Source of the DNA: an uncultured Spirochaetales bacterium
Lineage (GTDB): Bacteria; Spirochaetota; Spirochaetia; Treponematales; Treponemataceae
Reading direction: 5' to 3'
Assembly (NCBI GenBank): GCA_946406925.1
Contig: CAMJMF010000004.1
Coordinates: 1 to 34,604, forward strand
Length of the DNA stretch: 34,604 bases
Shown one piece after another: positions 8,847 to 17,719 of this stretch. The notes below the pieces were generated by a model. That model was not told the DNA's origin, did not search any database, and saw only the letters and a list, made by a program, of their open reading frames with translations. The translations under genes were made by a program, and so were the position numbers. Numbering within the stretch: position 1 is the stretch's first letter; every line of letters starts with the position of its first letter.

Positions 8847-8882
8847 TATGACACGCTGTTGTCATATTTACATTGCTATAAT
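8847..8882 (+). promoter_or_regulatory. Operator TATGACA-N6-TGTCATA plus extended -10 TGCTATAAT
   Basis: Perfect 7-bp inverted repeat 8847-8866; TATAAT 8877-8882 with upstream TGC. Confidence 0.65.
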
Positions 8883-8945
8883 GATGCCATAATAAGATTC
8901 GTTGCATCCATGCAACGCTGCTAACGCGGAGTTTAAGGAGTAAAT

Positions 8946-9497
8946 ATGCCAAGACCAAAAACAAAAGACGACCTGCTTGCTGCAGCTAAAGAAAACTATG
9001 AGAAACTTACAAAAATAATTGATGGCATGAGCGAAAAAGAATTGAACACACCGTTCGATTTTTCAAATCAGCCGAGCAAAAAAGAAGCGCACTGGAGCCG
9101 CGACAAAAATGTCCGCGATGTGCTTATTCATCTTTATGAATGGCATCAGCTTATGCTCAAGTTTCCAAAGAACAACGAAGGCGTTACAAACAGCAAACTT
9201 GCAATTTCGCTTCTTCCTTCTGAATATACATGGAAAACATACGGCGCAATGAACGTAATGTTCTGGAACAAGCATCAGAACACAAGCCTTGAAGACGCAA
9301 AAAAAATGTTTGCCGAAAGCCACGCCGCAGTAATGAAGCTTATTGAACAATATTCCAACGAAGAACTCTTTATGCCGAAACATTTTGCATGGACAGGAAA
9401 TGCAGCGCTCGGCGAATATTTTGTAAGCAGCACTTCAAGCCATTACGACTGGGCAATGAAAAAGCTCAAAGCACACATAAAAAACTGTAAAGGCTGA
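8946..9497 (+). CDS. ClbS/DfsB family four-helix-bundle protein
   Basis: MPRPKTKDDLLAAAKENYEKLTKIIDGMSEKEL...HWSRDKNVRDVLIHLYEWHQLML; SD AAGGAG. Confidence 0.85.
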   Translation: MPRPKTKDDLLAAAKENYEKLTKIIDGMSEKELNTPFDFSNQPSKKEAHWSRDKNVRDVLIHLYEWHQLMLKFPKNNEGVTNSKLAISLLPSEYTWKTYGAMNVMFWNKHQNTSLEDAKKMFAESHAAVMKLIEQYSNEELFMPKHFAWTGNAALGEYFVSSTSSHYDWAMKKLKAHIKNCKG

Positions 9498-9499
9498 AA

Positions 9500-9853
9500 A
9501 TGAGCTGTAAAATTGATTCGCTGTACATCTGCGTTGAAGACATGGAACGCGCCGTCCGGTTTTACGAAGCCTTTTTTGAGCAGAAAGCTGCCGAAAAAGG
9601 CAGAACCGGCAGCCGCTTTGAAATTGACGGATTCCGCTTCAATTTGTTTGCCTATAAAGAAGTAGCAGAGCCGCATACGTTCGGCAGCAACTGTCTGCCG
9701 AGCATACACTTTGACAGTCTTGCCGAAATGCAGCACAAACTTGCAGATAAGCAGATCTGCTTTCCTCTGACAAAAATCGGCAAAAACTGGGTAGCAGAGT
9801 TTATCGATTCAGAGGGAAACCATATTGAAGTTTACACAGCGGCTGCTGATTAG
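9500..9853 (+). CDS. VOC (glyoxalase/bleomycin resistance-like) family protein
   Basis: IDSLYICVEDMERAVRFYEAFF...WVAEFIDSEGNHIEVYT. Confidence 0.85.
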   Translation: MSCKIDSLYICVEDMERAVRFYEAFFEQKAAEKGRTGSRFEIDGFRFNLFAYKEVAEPHTFGSNCLPSIHFDSLAEMQHKLADKQICFPLTKIGKNWVAEFIDSEGNHIEVYTAAAD

Positions 9854-10500
9854 GCTTCTTTAAACTTTGCAAAAGCGCATACAGCAAGAACTGCGGTAAA
9901 AACTACAGCGCTGTATGTGCTGAATCTTTCGACTACACCGAAGTATTCTTTTGGAACGGCTGAGCTGCCCGCCGCACCCAAAAACATGAGCAAAAAAGCG
10001 GCAGCCGCAAGCCATGCAAGCACTTTGTTTCCGCTTTTAAAGCCGCCCGCAGAAATCAGAATAAGCGAAACAATTGAAAGCAGAACAACCAGAACCGTAA
10101 CCACAAACACATGAACAAATGACTGAAAACTGCCGTCATAGCCGCTGCCTGTCAAAGGGAACAAGCTGTAACCGATAGCAGAAACCCAGTGCATAATAGT
10201 AAAAAGATAGATGCCAAGCCTCAAAACTTTTTCTGAAGCTTTATTCCACAGCGTTTTTGCTACCACAAAAATAAAGGCGCAGGTTACACATGAAAAAATC
10301 CCATGAATATGAGAAAATCTTCCTGCAATATCTGAAGACGGAGCATCTACAGCTGTCAAATCGCTGACAGCCTGTGCCATCCAGTTATAGCCGGGATAAG
10401 CGCGCGCACCGATTAAGTCGTGGAAAAGATAAAACACCACGCTCAATATGCCGCAGATCAAAATCCAGTATTTGATACAACCGCTAGAATTCTTTTCCAT
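9850..10500 (-). CDS. DUF998-type membrane protein
   Basis: 216 aa multi-TM; YPGYNWMAQAVSDLTAVDAPSS typical of DUF998. Confidence 0.75.
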   Translation of the reverse strand: MEKNSSGCIKYWILICGILSVVFYLFHDLIGARAYPGYNWMAQAVSDLTAVDAPSSDIAGRFSHIHGIFSCVTCAFIFVVAKTLWNKASEKVLRLGIYLFTIMHWVSAIGYSLFPLTGSGYDGSFQSFVHVFVVTVLVVLLSIVSLILISAGGFKSGNKVLAWLAAAAFLLMFLGAAGSSAVPKEYFGVVERFSTYSAVVFTAVLAVCAFAKFKEA

Positions 10501-10503
10501 TTT

Positions 10504-10719
10504 CTATTCTCCCTGCGGAACAGTTTGATTCAGGCTTTTGTTGCGGTAATTGAGATTTGTGCGCAGAGTGTAGCCCTGTTTTTCCCAGAACGCATTTGCA
10601 ACATCATTATCTTTGAATACCAAGCCGAATATTTTGCTTATTCCCTCTGCCCGAAGCGCTTCTTCAGCTTTTTGAACCAAAGCCTTAGCAATGCCTTCAC
10701 GTCTAAATGATATGCTCAT
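10504..10719 (-). pseudogene. N-terminally truncated GNAT acetyltransferase remnant
   Basis: MSISFRREGIAKALVQKAEEALRAEGISKIFGLVFKDNDVANAFWEKQGYTLR covers only the C-terminal half of a GNAT fold; the listed ORF begins at 10746, inside the TetR gene. Confidence 0.6.
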
Positions 10720-11354
10720 TTTTCCTTCACTCCCTTTGCTTTGCATTCATAGATTCTGCAGAATTCTTTTATGAAGTTCTGCATCATGTCTTTATTGCTG
10801 GTGTTTTCAGCCTCTTGGTTTTCTTTTTCAAGCTGTTTTAAGTCACATTCATAATCTATTATTGAATGAACCACCATCGCGAACGAAACTGCCGCTGCAT
10901 CGGCATCGAAAAAATCTGCGATACGTTTTACCTGAAGCGCATAAAACAATTTCTTGGTTGCATCAATCATGGATTTTGTTTCCATCGCCATTATTTCTGT
11001 AGCCGCTGTATCAATAGTTCTTTGTGACATTATGATTTTATAAAACCGGAACATGTCGGAATTTGTACAAAGCTTTCTATATGATTCAACCATCTGAGTT
11101 AGAATTTTCTCCAGCGGCATATCTTTCGACAGCATATCGTAATTGATTTCGCCGACACTAAGATTTTGTTTAGCCTGCCCGCGTAAAAATGAATACATTG
11201 CCTTTATAATTTCTTCGCGTGAGGCAAAATGCTTGTATAATGCCGGCTTTGTAATCCCAAGCTTTTCTGCAATCTGATTCATTGAAACTGCTGCAAGTCC
11301 GTATTCAGAAGCTAGTTCCAATGTTGCATTAATAATCTCTGCTTTTCTATCCAT
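10716..11354 (-). CDS. TetR/AcrR family transcriptional regulator
   Basis: N-terminal HTH: ATLELASEYGLAAVSMNQIAEKLGITKPALYKHFASREEII. Confidence 0.9.
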   Translation of the reverse strand: MDRKAEIINATLELASEYGLAAVSMNQIAEKLGITKPALYKHFASREEIIKAMYSFLRGQAKQNLSVGEINYDMLSKDMPLEKILTQMVESYRKLCTNSDMFRFYKIIMSQRTIDTAATEIMAMETKSMIDATKKLFYALQVKRIADFFDADAAAVSFAMVVHSIIDYECDLKQLEKENQEAENTSNKDMMQNFIKEFCRIYECKAKGVKEK

Positions 11355-11363
11355 TATTTTGGT

Positions 11364-11400
11364 TACCTATCGATAACTAAAATAATACCTAACGATAACT
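11364..11400. promoter_or_regulatory. Tandem 15-bp direct repeats upstream of TetR, likely operator
   Basis: TACCTATCGATAACT 11364-11378 and TACCTAACGATAACT 11386-11400, 14/15 identical, 22-bp period. Confidence 0.6.
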
Positions 11401-11420
11401 TATGTCAATAGATTATCTGT

Positions 11421-11449
11421 TTGATTAAAGAATTGCATTTTATTATACT
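11421..11449 (+). promoter_or_regulatory. Promoter TTGATT-17-TATACT for the 11467 gene
   Basis: TTGATT 11421-11426; TATACT 11444-11449. Confidence 0.6.
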
Positions 11450-11466
11450 TTTTATAGAGGTTTTCC

Positions 11467-12066
11467 ATGAACAAAAAAATTGGAATGATTGGCTCTGCTA
11501 TAAACGCTTTTACCGTTCTGGCTTTTGCAATCTGCATGCTTATAGATTTTACATTCGGCAGCTATTTTGTCTGCATAATTTTGGCGCTAAGCTTTGTTAT
11601 GATGATTTCTGCCTTTGAAACAGAATGCAGGACTGAATGCAAAGCCGCCGGAAAAGCAGCGCTTGTTTTTTCCGCAATTTATGCAACTTTAATTGTCATT
11701 GTCTATTACACACAATGCACAAGCGTAATAAACGACAACTTAGACGAAAGTGCTATGAAAATTTTAGCCTACAAATATATGGGTTTAATGTTCAATCTTG
11801 ATATGCTCGGCTATGGAATTATGGCTTTATCTACATTTTTTATAGGGCTTACAATAAACACAGAAACCAAAGCAGACAAGGCTTTAAAAGCACTTCTTCT
11901 GATTCACGGCGTATTCTTTTTAAGCTGCTTTCTAATGCCAATAACCGGCATTTTTGCCAACAGCGATGGCTCAACTTCAAGCGGCGGAGTGATTGCGCTT
12001 GAAATATGGTGCCTTTATTTTCTGCCAATCGGAATCTTGTCTTTTCTGCATTTCAAGCGGAGCTAA
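11467..12066 (+). CDS. Multi-pass membrane protein, unknown function
   Basis: 199 aa, about six TM segments; AGAGG SD; divergent from tetR. Confidence 0.7.
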   Translation: MNKKIGMIGSAINAFTVLAFAICMLIDFTFGSYFVCIILALSFVMMISAFETECRTECKAAGKAALVFSAIYATLIVIVYYTQCTSVINDNLDESAMKILAYKYMGLMFNLDMLGYGIMALSTFFIGLTINTETKADKALKALLLIHGVFFLSCFLMPITGIFANSDGSTSSGGVIALEIWCLYFLPIGILSFLHFKRS

Positions 12067-12105
12067 AAAAAGGCTGTCCAAAATCGGGCAGCCTCTTTTA
12101 TTATT
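12064..12105. terminator. Bidirectional intrinsic terminator
   Basis: AGGCTGTCC-aaaatc-GGGCAGCCT stem flanked by A7 and CTTTTATTATT between convergent genes. Confidence 0.8.
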
Positions 12106-12119
12106 CGGTTTTGCAAAAA

Positions 12120-13613
12120 TTACCAGATAGAATCAAGATATGCAAAGCGGGCACTAAGCCATTTCTTAAGACGCTCTGCAGCCTGCTTCTGGTTTTTGCA
12201 ATTAGCTGATTCTTTGCACAATTCGTTTCCGACTGTGTCATTTTTGCCGATGTTCTTCCAAACCTTTTGGTCGGCTGTAAAATTCTGCTGATAGTTTTCT
12301 GTAGCAAAATCAATATTTGCAATCAGTTTTTCAAGCGGATTTTCAGCCTGAACAGCGTGCCATTTGTCTTTTACAGCGTCCTGGAACCAGGCTTCGTTTA
12401 CAAAAACCATCATCCATGGGTTACATTTATTCTGTGTCTTATGGTTTACATCCCACTGTCTTATAGCAGCATGAAGTTCCTTTCCGTTTGCGCAGAAGTT
12501 TTTGTTTCCCATAGTTGAGTCAAAATCCCATGGTGCTTCAAAGTGAATTTTCTTGTCGCCGTCTGGTCCGAAATCAACAGTGAAATAAAAGCTTGAATAA
12601 TACAAGTCAGGGTCGCATGTAACTTCTGCCAAAATATAAGCTGCTACCATAGAATCAAGGTCTATAACTTTTGAAACACAGTCATAGGCATTTGAAGCAT
12701 CAGATTTTACAAGCGATTTATAGTTAGAATCAAATTCAAGGAACTTTTTCTTATAAACTGCCTCATAACAGATTTTCCAGACATTCTCTACATAATTGGC
12801 TATAAAAGCTTTCTGCTCATCGCTGTTGATTTCGTTTTTGATTGCATAACCGGCATCTGCTGGAACATTAACAGATTTGCCTTTTATATCCTTTAGAGAA
12901 CCAGATGATTTAAAAGTAAAGCTGTTTTTTTCAGCAAAATAATATGAGTCATATTCAACAAAGTAACCGATGTCTGTGCCTTTATAGTCTTTTTTAGGTT
13001 CCGTAATGTTTACTCTGTCTTTGCAGACTTCCTGAAGTTCTGCAACAACATATACGCCCCAGTATTTTTCGTTGATGTAAATTTCTGCAAGCTTAAAATC
13101 ACTTGTGTAGCCCGGGCAAATCATTTTGCCAAGACACAAGCCGGTAGCATCGCGCATAAACGACCAGTCTTTATAAGTGTTTAAAAGTACCCAGTCTTTG
13201 TTTTTTCTGCCTTCGTTCATTCCAAGAAGAGGCTGCTTCTCACCGAAACGAATTCTAAGCGATTTTTTAGGATAGTCTGTTGTCCAGTTGCCGCGAACCT
13301 TAACTTTAGCTTCTACGGCTTCTAGTTCTGTCTGGCTGTCACCGTTGATAACGGTTACCTTACAGTTTTCGTAATAAGGCGCAGGATCATTTCTTATATC
13401 TCCCCACGTCTTTCTCTGCTCTGTAACGTGTTTTGCAACAGGTTTTGTTACAAAATCGTTATTTCCTGTTTCTGATGTAATCTTGATTACAGGCATTGTA
13501 ACAGAAAAATTCGGATCAAAATCCGGATTCGGTTCAGCTTTTGTCTCTGAAAAAACTGCAAATAAAACTGAACATAACAAAACTGCAGTTAAAAGTGGTT
13601 TCTTCATCGCCAT
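12120..13613 (-). CDS. CotH-like kinase family secreted protein
   Basis: Signal peptide; VKVRGNWTTDYPKKSLRIRFGEKQPLLGM...KDWSFMRDATGLCLGK...YINEKYWGVYVVAELQEV; C-terminal APWDFDSTMGN. Confidence 0.88.
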   Translation of the reverse strand: MAMKKPLLTAVLLCSVLFAVFSETKAEPNPDFDPNFSVTMPVIKITSETGNNDFVTKPVAKHVTEQRKTWGDIRNDPAPYYENCKVTVINGDSQTELEAVEAKVKVRGNWTTDYPKKSLRIRFGEKQPLLGMNEGRKNKDWVLLNTYKDWSFMRDATGLCLGKMICPGYTSDFKLAEIYINEKYWGVYVVAELQEVCKDRVNITEPKKDYKGTDIGYFVEYDSYYFAEKNSFTFKSSGSLKDIKGKSVNVPADAGYAIKNEINSDEQKAFIANYVENVWKICYEAVYKKKFLEFDSNYKSLVKSDASNAYDCVSKVIDLDSMVAAYILAEVTCDPDLYYSSFYFTVDFGPDGDKKIHFEAPWDFDSTMGNKNFCANGKELHAAIRQWDVNHKTQNKCNPWMMVFVNEAWFQDAVKDKWHAVQAENPLEKLIANIDFATENYQQNFTADQKVWKNIGKNDTVGNELCKESANCKNQKQAAERLKKWLSARFAYLDSIW

Positions 13614-13810
13614 ATTCTCCTTATAAAACTTCCGCTAAAACGGAATGTTAGGATTATGTAAATAATAGCTTTGCAAAATGCAAAAACTATATATATAAAT
13701 ATATTAAATCTATATATTCTGATATGTCAAGAAAAAATATTATTATGTACATACAAGAAAAGACTATACATAATAAAAAATAGTTGTATAATAATTGGTA
13801 GGAGTTTTAT

Positions 13811-14524
13811 TTGGCTGTAGAAATATTTAATCGCGTAGAATTAAAGTATATACTCTCTCAGGCAGATGTCAACCAATTAATTCCGCTTTTGAATGATAAA
13901 ATGAAAAGCGACGCATATAATCCTGATGGAAAAACATACCCGATTTCAAATATCTACTTTGACACAGACTCAAATGAATTGATAATCAAAAGCCTTGAAA
14001 AACCCATATATAAAGAAAAACTAAGACTCAGAAGCTACGGTCAGGTGCATGACAAAAACGAAACAGTTTTTCTGGAAATAAAAAAGAAGTTTGACGGCGT
14101 TGTCTATAAGAGGCGCAGTTCGTTTTCGCTTTCTGAAGCAGAACAGTTTTTAAAAGACGGAACAATTCCACAAAACGGAAAAGTCAACAAACAGGTGCTT
14201 CTTGAAATCAAGGATTTGATGAAGCGGTACGAGCTTAAACCGAAAGTCTTTATTTCATATGAGCGGCTCGCATTTTTTGGCAAAGATGATTCTGATTTCA
14301 GGCTGACTCTTGACAGGAACATTCTTTCAAGACGCGATGACCTGTTTTTGGATTCGCCTATTTACGGCAGAAGCCTGTTAAAAGAAGGACAGTGGCTTAT
14401 GGAAGCAAAAGCTTTTAAGACATTTCCGTTATGGTTTGCACATTTTCTCTCGCAGAGAAAAATATACAGAACTTCGTTTTCAAAATACGGAACAGAATTC
14501 ACTTCTTATATGGGAGAACACTAA
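13811..14524 (+). CDS. Polyphosphate polymerase (VTC) domain protein, TTG start
   Basis: FNRVELKYILSQADV...YPISNIYFDTDSNELIIKSLEKPIYKEKLRLRSYG...FLEIKKKFDGVVYKRR; GGAG upstream of TTG. Confidence 0.88.
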   Translation: MAVEIFNRVELKYILSQADVNQLIPLLNDKMKSDAYNPDGKTYPISNIYFDTDSNELIIKSLEKPIYKEKLRLRSYGQVHDKNETVFLEIKKKFDGVVYKRRSSFSLSEAEQFLKDGTIPQNGKVNKQVLLEIKDLMKRYELKPKVFISYERLAFFGKDDSDFRLTLDRNILSRRDDLFLDSPIYGRSLLKEGQWLMEAKAFKTFPLWFAHFLSQRKIYRTSFSKYGTEFTSYMGEH

Positions 14525-14525
14525 T

Positions 14526-15188
14526 ATGGAAAATCTTTTTAGAATTGATGAACAGGACGCGGCAATTCTTATAAACATGTGTTTTGCACTTGCCGCAGGA
14601 CTTTTGATTGCGTCAGGCTATTGTTTTTCGCAAAAAAGAAGAACATATTCCAAAAGCGTTGTAGCAACAATTCTGCTGCTGCCGATTGTTGTTGCCGTTG
14701 TAATTCCGCTTATTGCGACTGACTTAAAGAAGGCTCTTTCTCTTGCCGGTATTTTTGCGCTTGTACGCTTCAGATCTGTGCCGGGCGACGCCAAGGACAT
14801 TTTCTACATTTTCTTTACGCTCACAGTAGGTGTTGCCATTGCATTGGGCTATTATGTGGTTGCATTTGCGCTTTTAATAATCGTTTCTGTTTTTTACATA
14901 ATCATGTGCCGCTGCATAAAATTTTCAGAAGACCAGATTCTAAGAATCACTATTCCTGAAGACATGAACTATAACGGTGCCTTCGACGACATTTTTGCAA
15001 AATACCTTTCAAAGTCTGAACTGACCGACGTAAAAACTTCTAACATGGGCACGCTTTTTACGATAAGCTACAGCATTCATTTAAAAGACGAATCAAAAGT
15101 CAAAGAAATGATTGACGAGCTTAGAACACGTAACGGCAACCTCACCGTTGTAGTTCAGATGGATCCACAAATGTTCATGAAACTCTAG
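14526..15188 (+). CDS. DUF4956 membrane protein
   Basis: MENLFRIDEQDAAILINMCFALAAGLLIASGY...AGIFALVRFRSVPGDAKDIFYIFFTLTVGVAIALGYY; start at 14526 preferred over 14436. Confidence 0.85.
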   Translation: MENLFRIDEQDAAILINMCFALAAGLLIASGYCFSQKRRTYSKSVVATILLLPIVVAVVIPLIATDLKKALSLAGIFALVRFRSVPGDAKDIFYIFFTLTVGVAIALGYYVVAFALLIIVSVFYIIMCRCIKFSEDQILRITIPEDMNYNGAFDDIFAKYLSKSELTDVKTSNMGTLFTISYSIHLKDESKVKEMIDELRTRNGNLTVVVQMDPQMFMKL

Positions 15189-15189
15189 T

Positions 15190-15471
15190 TCACGCAAAAC
15201 AAGCAACTTTTACATTTTGTGGCTCATGCTGCATAGCGAGCCACAAAGTAAGCTTCATTTGCATTGTCATCCAGCTTTCTGGAGTGGTATTTGTAGCTTT
15301 TGCAATTCTAATTGCCATTTCCGGACTTAAAGCAGATTTTTCATTTACAAATTCTGAAAGAGTTTTTCTTGTAACGCCCAGCTTTTCTGCGGCATCTGTA
15401 ATACTTATTCCAAGCGGTTCAAGAACATCTTTTAAAAATACTTCGCCCGGATGTGTTGGTTTTCTAGTCAT
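15190..15471 (-). CDS. higA: HigA-family antitoxin (XRE HTH)
   Basis: RKPTHPGEVFLKDVLEPLGISITDAAEKLGVTRKTLSEFVNEKSALSPEMAIRIAKA. Confidence 0.9.
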   Translation of the reverse strand: MTRKPTHPGEVFLKDVLEPLGISITDAAEKLGVTRKTLSEFVNEKSALSPEMAIRIAKATNTTPESWMTMQMKLTLWLAMQHEPQNVKVACFA

Positions 15472-15480
15472 AATGTTCTC

Positions 15481-15759
15481 CTAATGATAATCCTGATAAT
15501 CAACAAGAATGGCATTTTGCCCTTCAAAATAAAAGGTAACACGCCAGTTTCCATTTACAGTCACCGACCACATTTCTTTTTCATGTCCCTGCAACTGGTG
15601 AAGCCTAAAACCAGGCAAATTCATATCTTGAGGATTTATACTTGCGTCCAAGCGGTCTAAGATTCGCCCAAGCTTGGAGGAGTGTTCCGGTATAATTCCA
15701 GCTTTACTTCCAGTCTCAAAAAAATCCTTAAGACCTTTATGCTTCCACGATTTTATCAT
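15481..15759 (-). CDS. higB: HigB/RelE-family toxin
   Basis: MIKSWKHKGLKDFFETGSKAGI...GFRLHQLQGHEKEMWSVTVNGNWRVTFYFEGQNAILVDYQDYH. Confidence 0.9.
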   Translation of the reverse strand: MIKSWKHKGLKDFFETGSKAGIIPEHSSKLGRILDRLDASINPQDMNLPGFRLHQLQGHEKEMWSVTVNGNWRVTFYFEGQNAILVDYQDYH

Positions 15760-15774
15760 AATATATCTTATGAT
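15755..15774. promoter_or_regulatory. Perfect 7-6-7 palindrome over the higB start codon
   Basis: ATCATAA-tatatc-TTATGAT; also covers the -10 TAAGAT (15765-15770, minus). Confidence 0.6.
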
Positions 15775-15872
15775 GTAACGTATAACGTGTCAAGGTTCAA
15801 TGAAATTATCTTTGTTTTCTTAAATTTTGAGGTGCAACCTGTGCTAGAATAACTAAAAGGATTTTAGGACAC

Positions 15873-16433
15873 ATGAATAACATAGGTACACTTTCCATTG
15901 AAACTGAAAGGCTGCTGTTAAGGCGCTTTGAATATTCTGACGGCGCATCAATGCTGCGCAACTGGGTTGCTGACGAGAATGTGCAGCTGAATTACGGCGA
16001 GCCGGTTTATTCCACAGAAGACGAAGTAAAGGGGCTTTTAGACAAATACATTGCCGGCTACCAGCGCAACGATTTTTACCGTTGGGCAATAATTGACAAG
16101 GCATCAAACGAATGCGCAGGACAAATTGCATTTTTTCTTGTTGACAGCAAAAATCACTTTGCCGAAATTGAATACTGCATCGGTACAGGTTTTCAAAAGC
16201 GCGGCTATGCAACAGAAGCCACAAAAGCACTCATCAGCTACGGCTTTGAAAAAATCGGTCTGCATAAAGTGCAGATATGCGCGCGCCCTGTAAACCAGTC
16301 TTCCAGGCGCGTAATCGAAAAATGTGGTTTTACTTACGAAGGCACTCTACGCGACTATTTCTTCAAAGACAACCACTACGAAAGCAGAATGTACTTCTCA
16401 ATTTTGCAAAGCGAATATCTGGAAAAGAATTGA
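15873..16433 (+). CDS. GNAT (RimJ/RimL-type) acetyltransferase
   Basis: IETERLLLRRFEYSDGASMLRNWV...EIEYCIGTGFQKRGYATEATKALISYGFEKIGLHKVQICARPVNQSSRRVIEKCGFTYEG. Confidence 0.92.
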   Translation: MNNIGTLSIETERLLLRRFEYSDGASMLRNWVADENVQLNYGEPVYSTEDEVKGLLDKYIAGYQRNDFYRWAIIDKASNECAGQIAFFLVDSKNHFAEIEYCIGTGFQKRGYATEATKALISYGFEKIGLHKVQICARPVNQSSRRVIEKCGFTYEGTLRDYFFKDNHYESRMYFSILQSEYLEKN

Positions 16434-16463
16434 TTTTAAATCTGCACATATTTTCCACGAACC

Positions 16464-16497
16464 TGACACACTGTTGTCATATTTTATGTGCTATATT
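16464..16497 (+). promoter_or_regulatory. Operator TGACA-N6-TGTCA plus extended -10 TGCTATATT, upstream of SPL-like gene
   Basis: TGACACACTGTTGTCA 16464-16479; TATATT 16492-16497; same 12-nt spacing as the module at 8847. Confidence 0.65.
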
Positions 16498-16503
16498 TTA
16501 GTC

Positions 16504-17367
16504 ATGCATTTTGTTGAAGCAAAGTCAATTCTAACTCCTCACAGCATGAACATTTACCGCGGCTGTTCGCATGGGTGTATTTACTGCGACGCGCGAAGCA
16601 AATGTTATCAGTTTACGCATAAGTTTGAAGACATTGAAGTTAAGCAGAATGCGCCGGAACTTTTGGAAGAAACGCTGCGCAAAAAGCGCCGCCGCTGTAT
16701 GGTTGGAACCGGTGCTATGGGCGATCCATATATTCCGGCTGAAAAAGATCTATGCCTTATGCGCCGTTGCCTTGAAGTAATTAACCGCCTTTATTTTGGC
16801 GTGGCGCTTCAGACAAAATCAGATCTTGTGCTGCGCGACCTTGACCTGCTTGCCGACATAAACCGCAAGACTAAAGCCGTTGTTCAGATGACGCTTACCA
16901 CAGCAGATGATGAGCTCTGCCGCATAATTGAGCCAGGCGTCTGCCCGACAAGCCGCCGCTTTGAAGTGCTTTCTGCCTTCCGCGACGCCGGCATTCCGAC
17001 TGTTGTCTGGTTCAGCCCGCTTCTGCCGTTTATAAACGACACAAAAGAGAACATCGACGGCATTATGGACTACTGCATCCGCGCGGGCGTTAAGGCTGTT
17101 ATTTGTTTTGGCATAGGACTGACTCTGCGTGACGGCAACCGTGAATATTTTTACGCCGCACTTGACCGCCATTTTCCGGGGCTTAAGCAGCAGTACATTA
17201 AGACATTCGGCACAAACTACGTTGTTTCAAGCCCGCGCGAGCACGAACTTATGCAGCACCTTTCAGAAATCTGCCGCAAAAATCACATTATGCTCGGCAC
17301 AGATTCAGTCTTCAAATGGATGGAAGAATTCCCCGAAATCAACCCTGACCAGCCGGAGCTGTTTTAG
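16504..17367 (+). CDS. SPL-family radical SAM protein
   Basis: HSMNIYRGCSHGCIYCDARSKCY (CxxxCxxC), GTGAMGDPYIPAEK; start at 16504 chosen from promoter position and homology-like N-terminus. Confidence 0.88.
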   Translation: MHFVEAKSILTPHSMNIYRGCSHGCIYCDARSKCYQFTHKFEDIEVKQNAPELLEETLRKKRRRCMVGTGAMGDPYIPAEKDLCLMRRCLEVINRLYFGVALQTKSDLVLRDLDLLADINRKTKAVVQMTLTTADDELCRIIEPGVCPTSRRFEVLSAFRDAGIPTVVWFSPLLPFINDTKENIDGIMDYCIRAGVKAVICFGIGLTLRDGNREYFYAALDRHFPGLKQQYIKTFGTNYVVSSPREHELMQHLSEICRKNHIMLGTDSVFKWMEEFPEINPDQPELF

Positions 17368-17413
17368 GCAAAAAAATACAAGAGCGTATGATTATAAGCG
17401 TATGTCAGTATTC

Positions 17414-17719
17414 CTAGATTTTTAGCAGAATTTTTTCCTGCTTTTTTGAAACTGCCATTTTTGGATAAGTTATAATTTCCAAGCCCATTCCCAGGCTGTC
17501 AAGATAATCTATTAATGTCGAAATTTTTATATCTTTACGTTTTTCAATTTTTGAAACAGATGACTGAGTAAAATTAGCCATTTCTGATTGTTTTACATTC
17601 TGTTCTTCGCGAAGTTGGGCAAGACGAATTGTCATAATATCCTGCTCAGCTTTTATATGAGCCCGTCGAACTGCTTCTGGAGACATATTACTTTCCATCA
17701 TTTTGATTGCGTCTTTCAT
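17414..17719 (-). CDS. XRE-type HTH antitoxin of second TA pair
   Basis: MTIRLAQLREEQNVKQSEMANFTQSSVSKIEKRKDIKISTLIDYLDSLGMGLEI; downstream of toxin. Confidence 0.8.
   Translation of the reverse strand: MKDAIKMMESNMSPEAVRRAHIKAEQDIMTIRLAQLREEQNVKQSEMANFTQSSVSKIEKRKDIKISTLIDYLDSLGMGLEIITYPKMAVSKKQEKILLKI

Noticed and set aside
13660-13800. AT-rich tract upstream of VTC considered as a replication or mobile element boundary
   Set aside because: No clear terminal repeats, iterons or transposase; likely an ordinary divergent promoter region.
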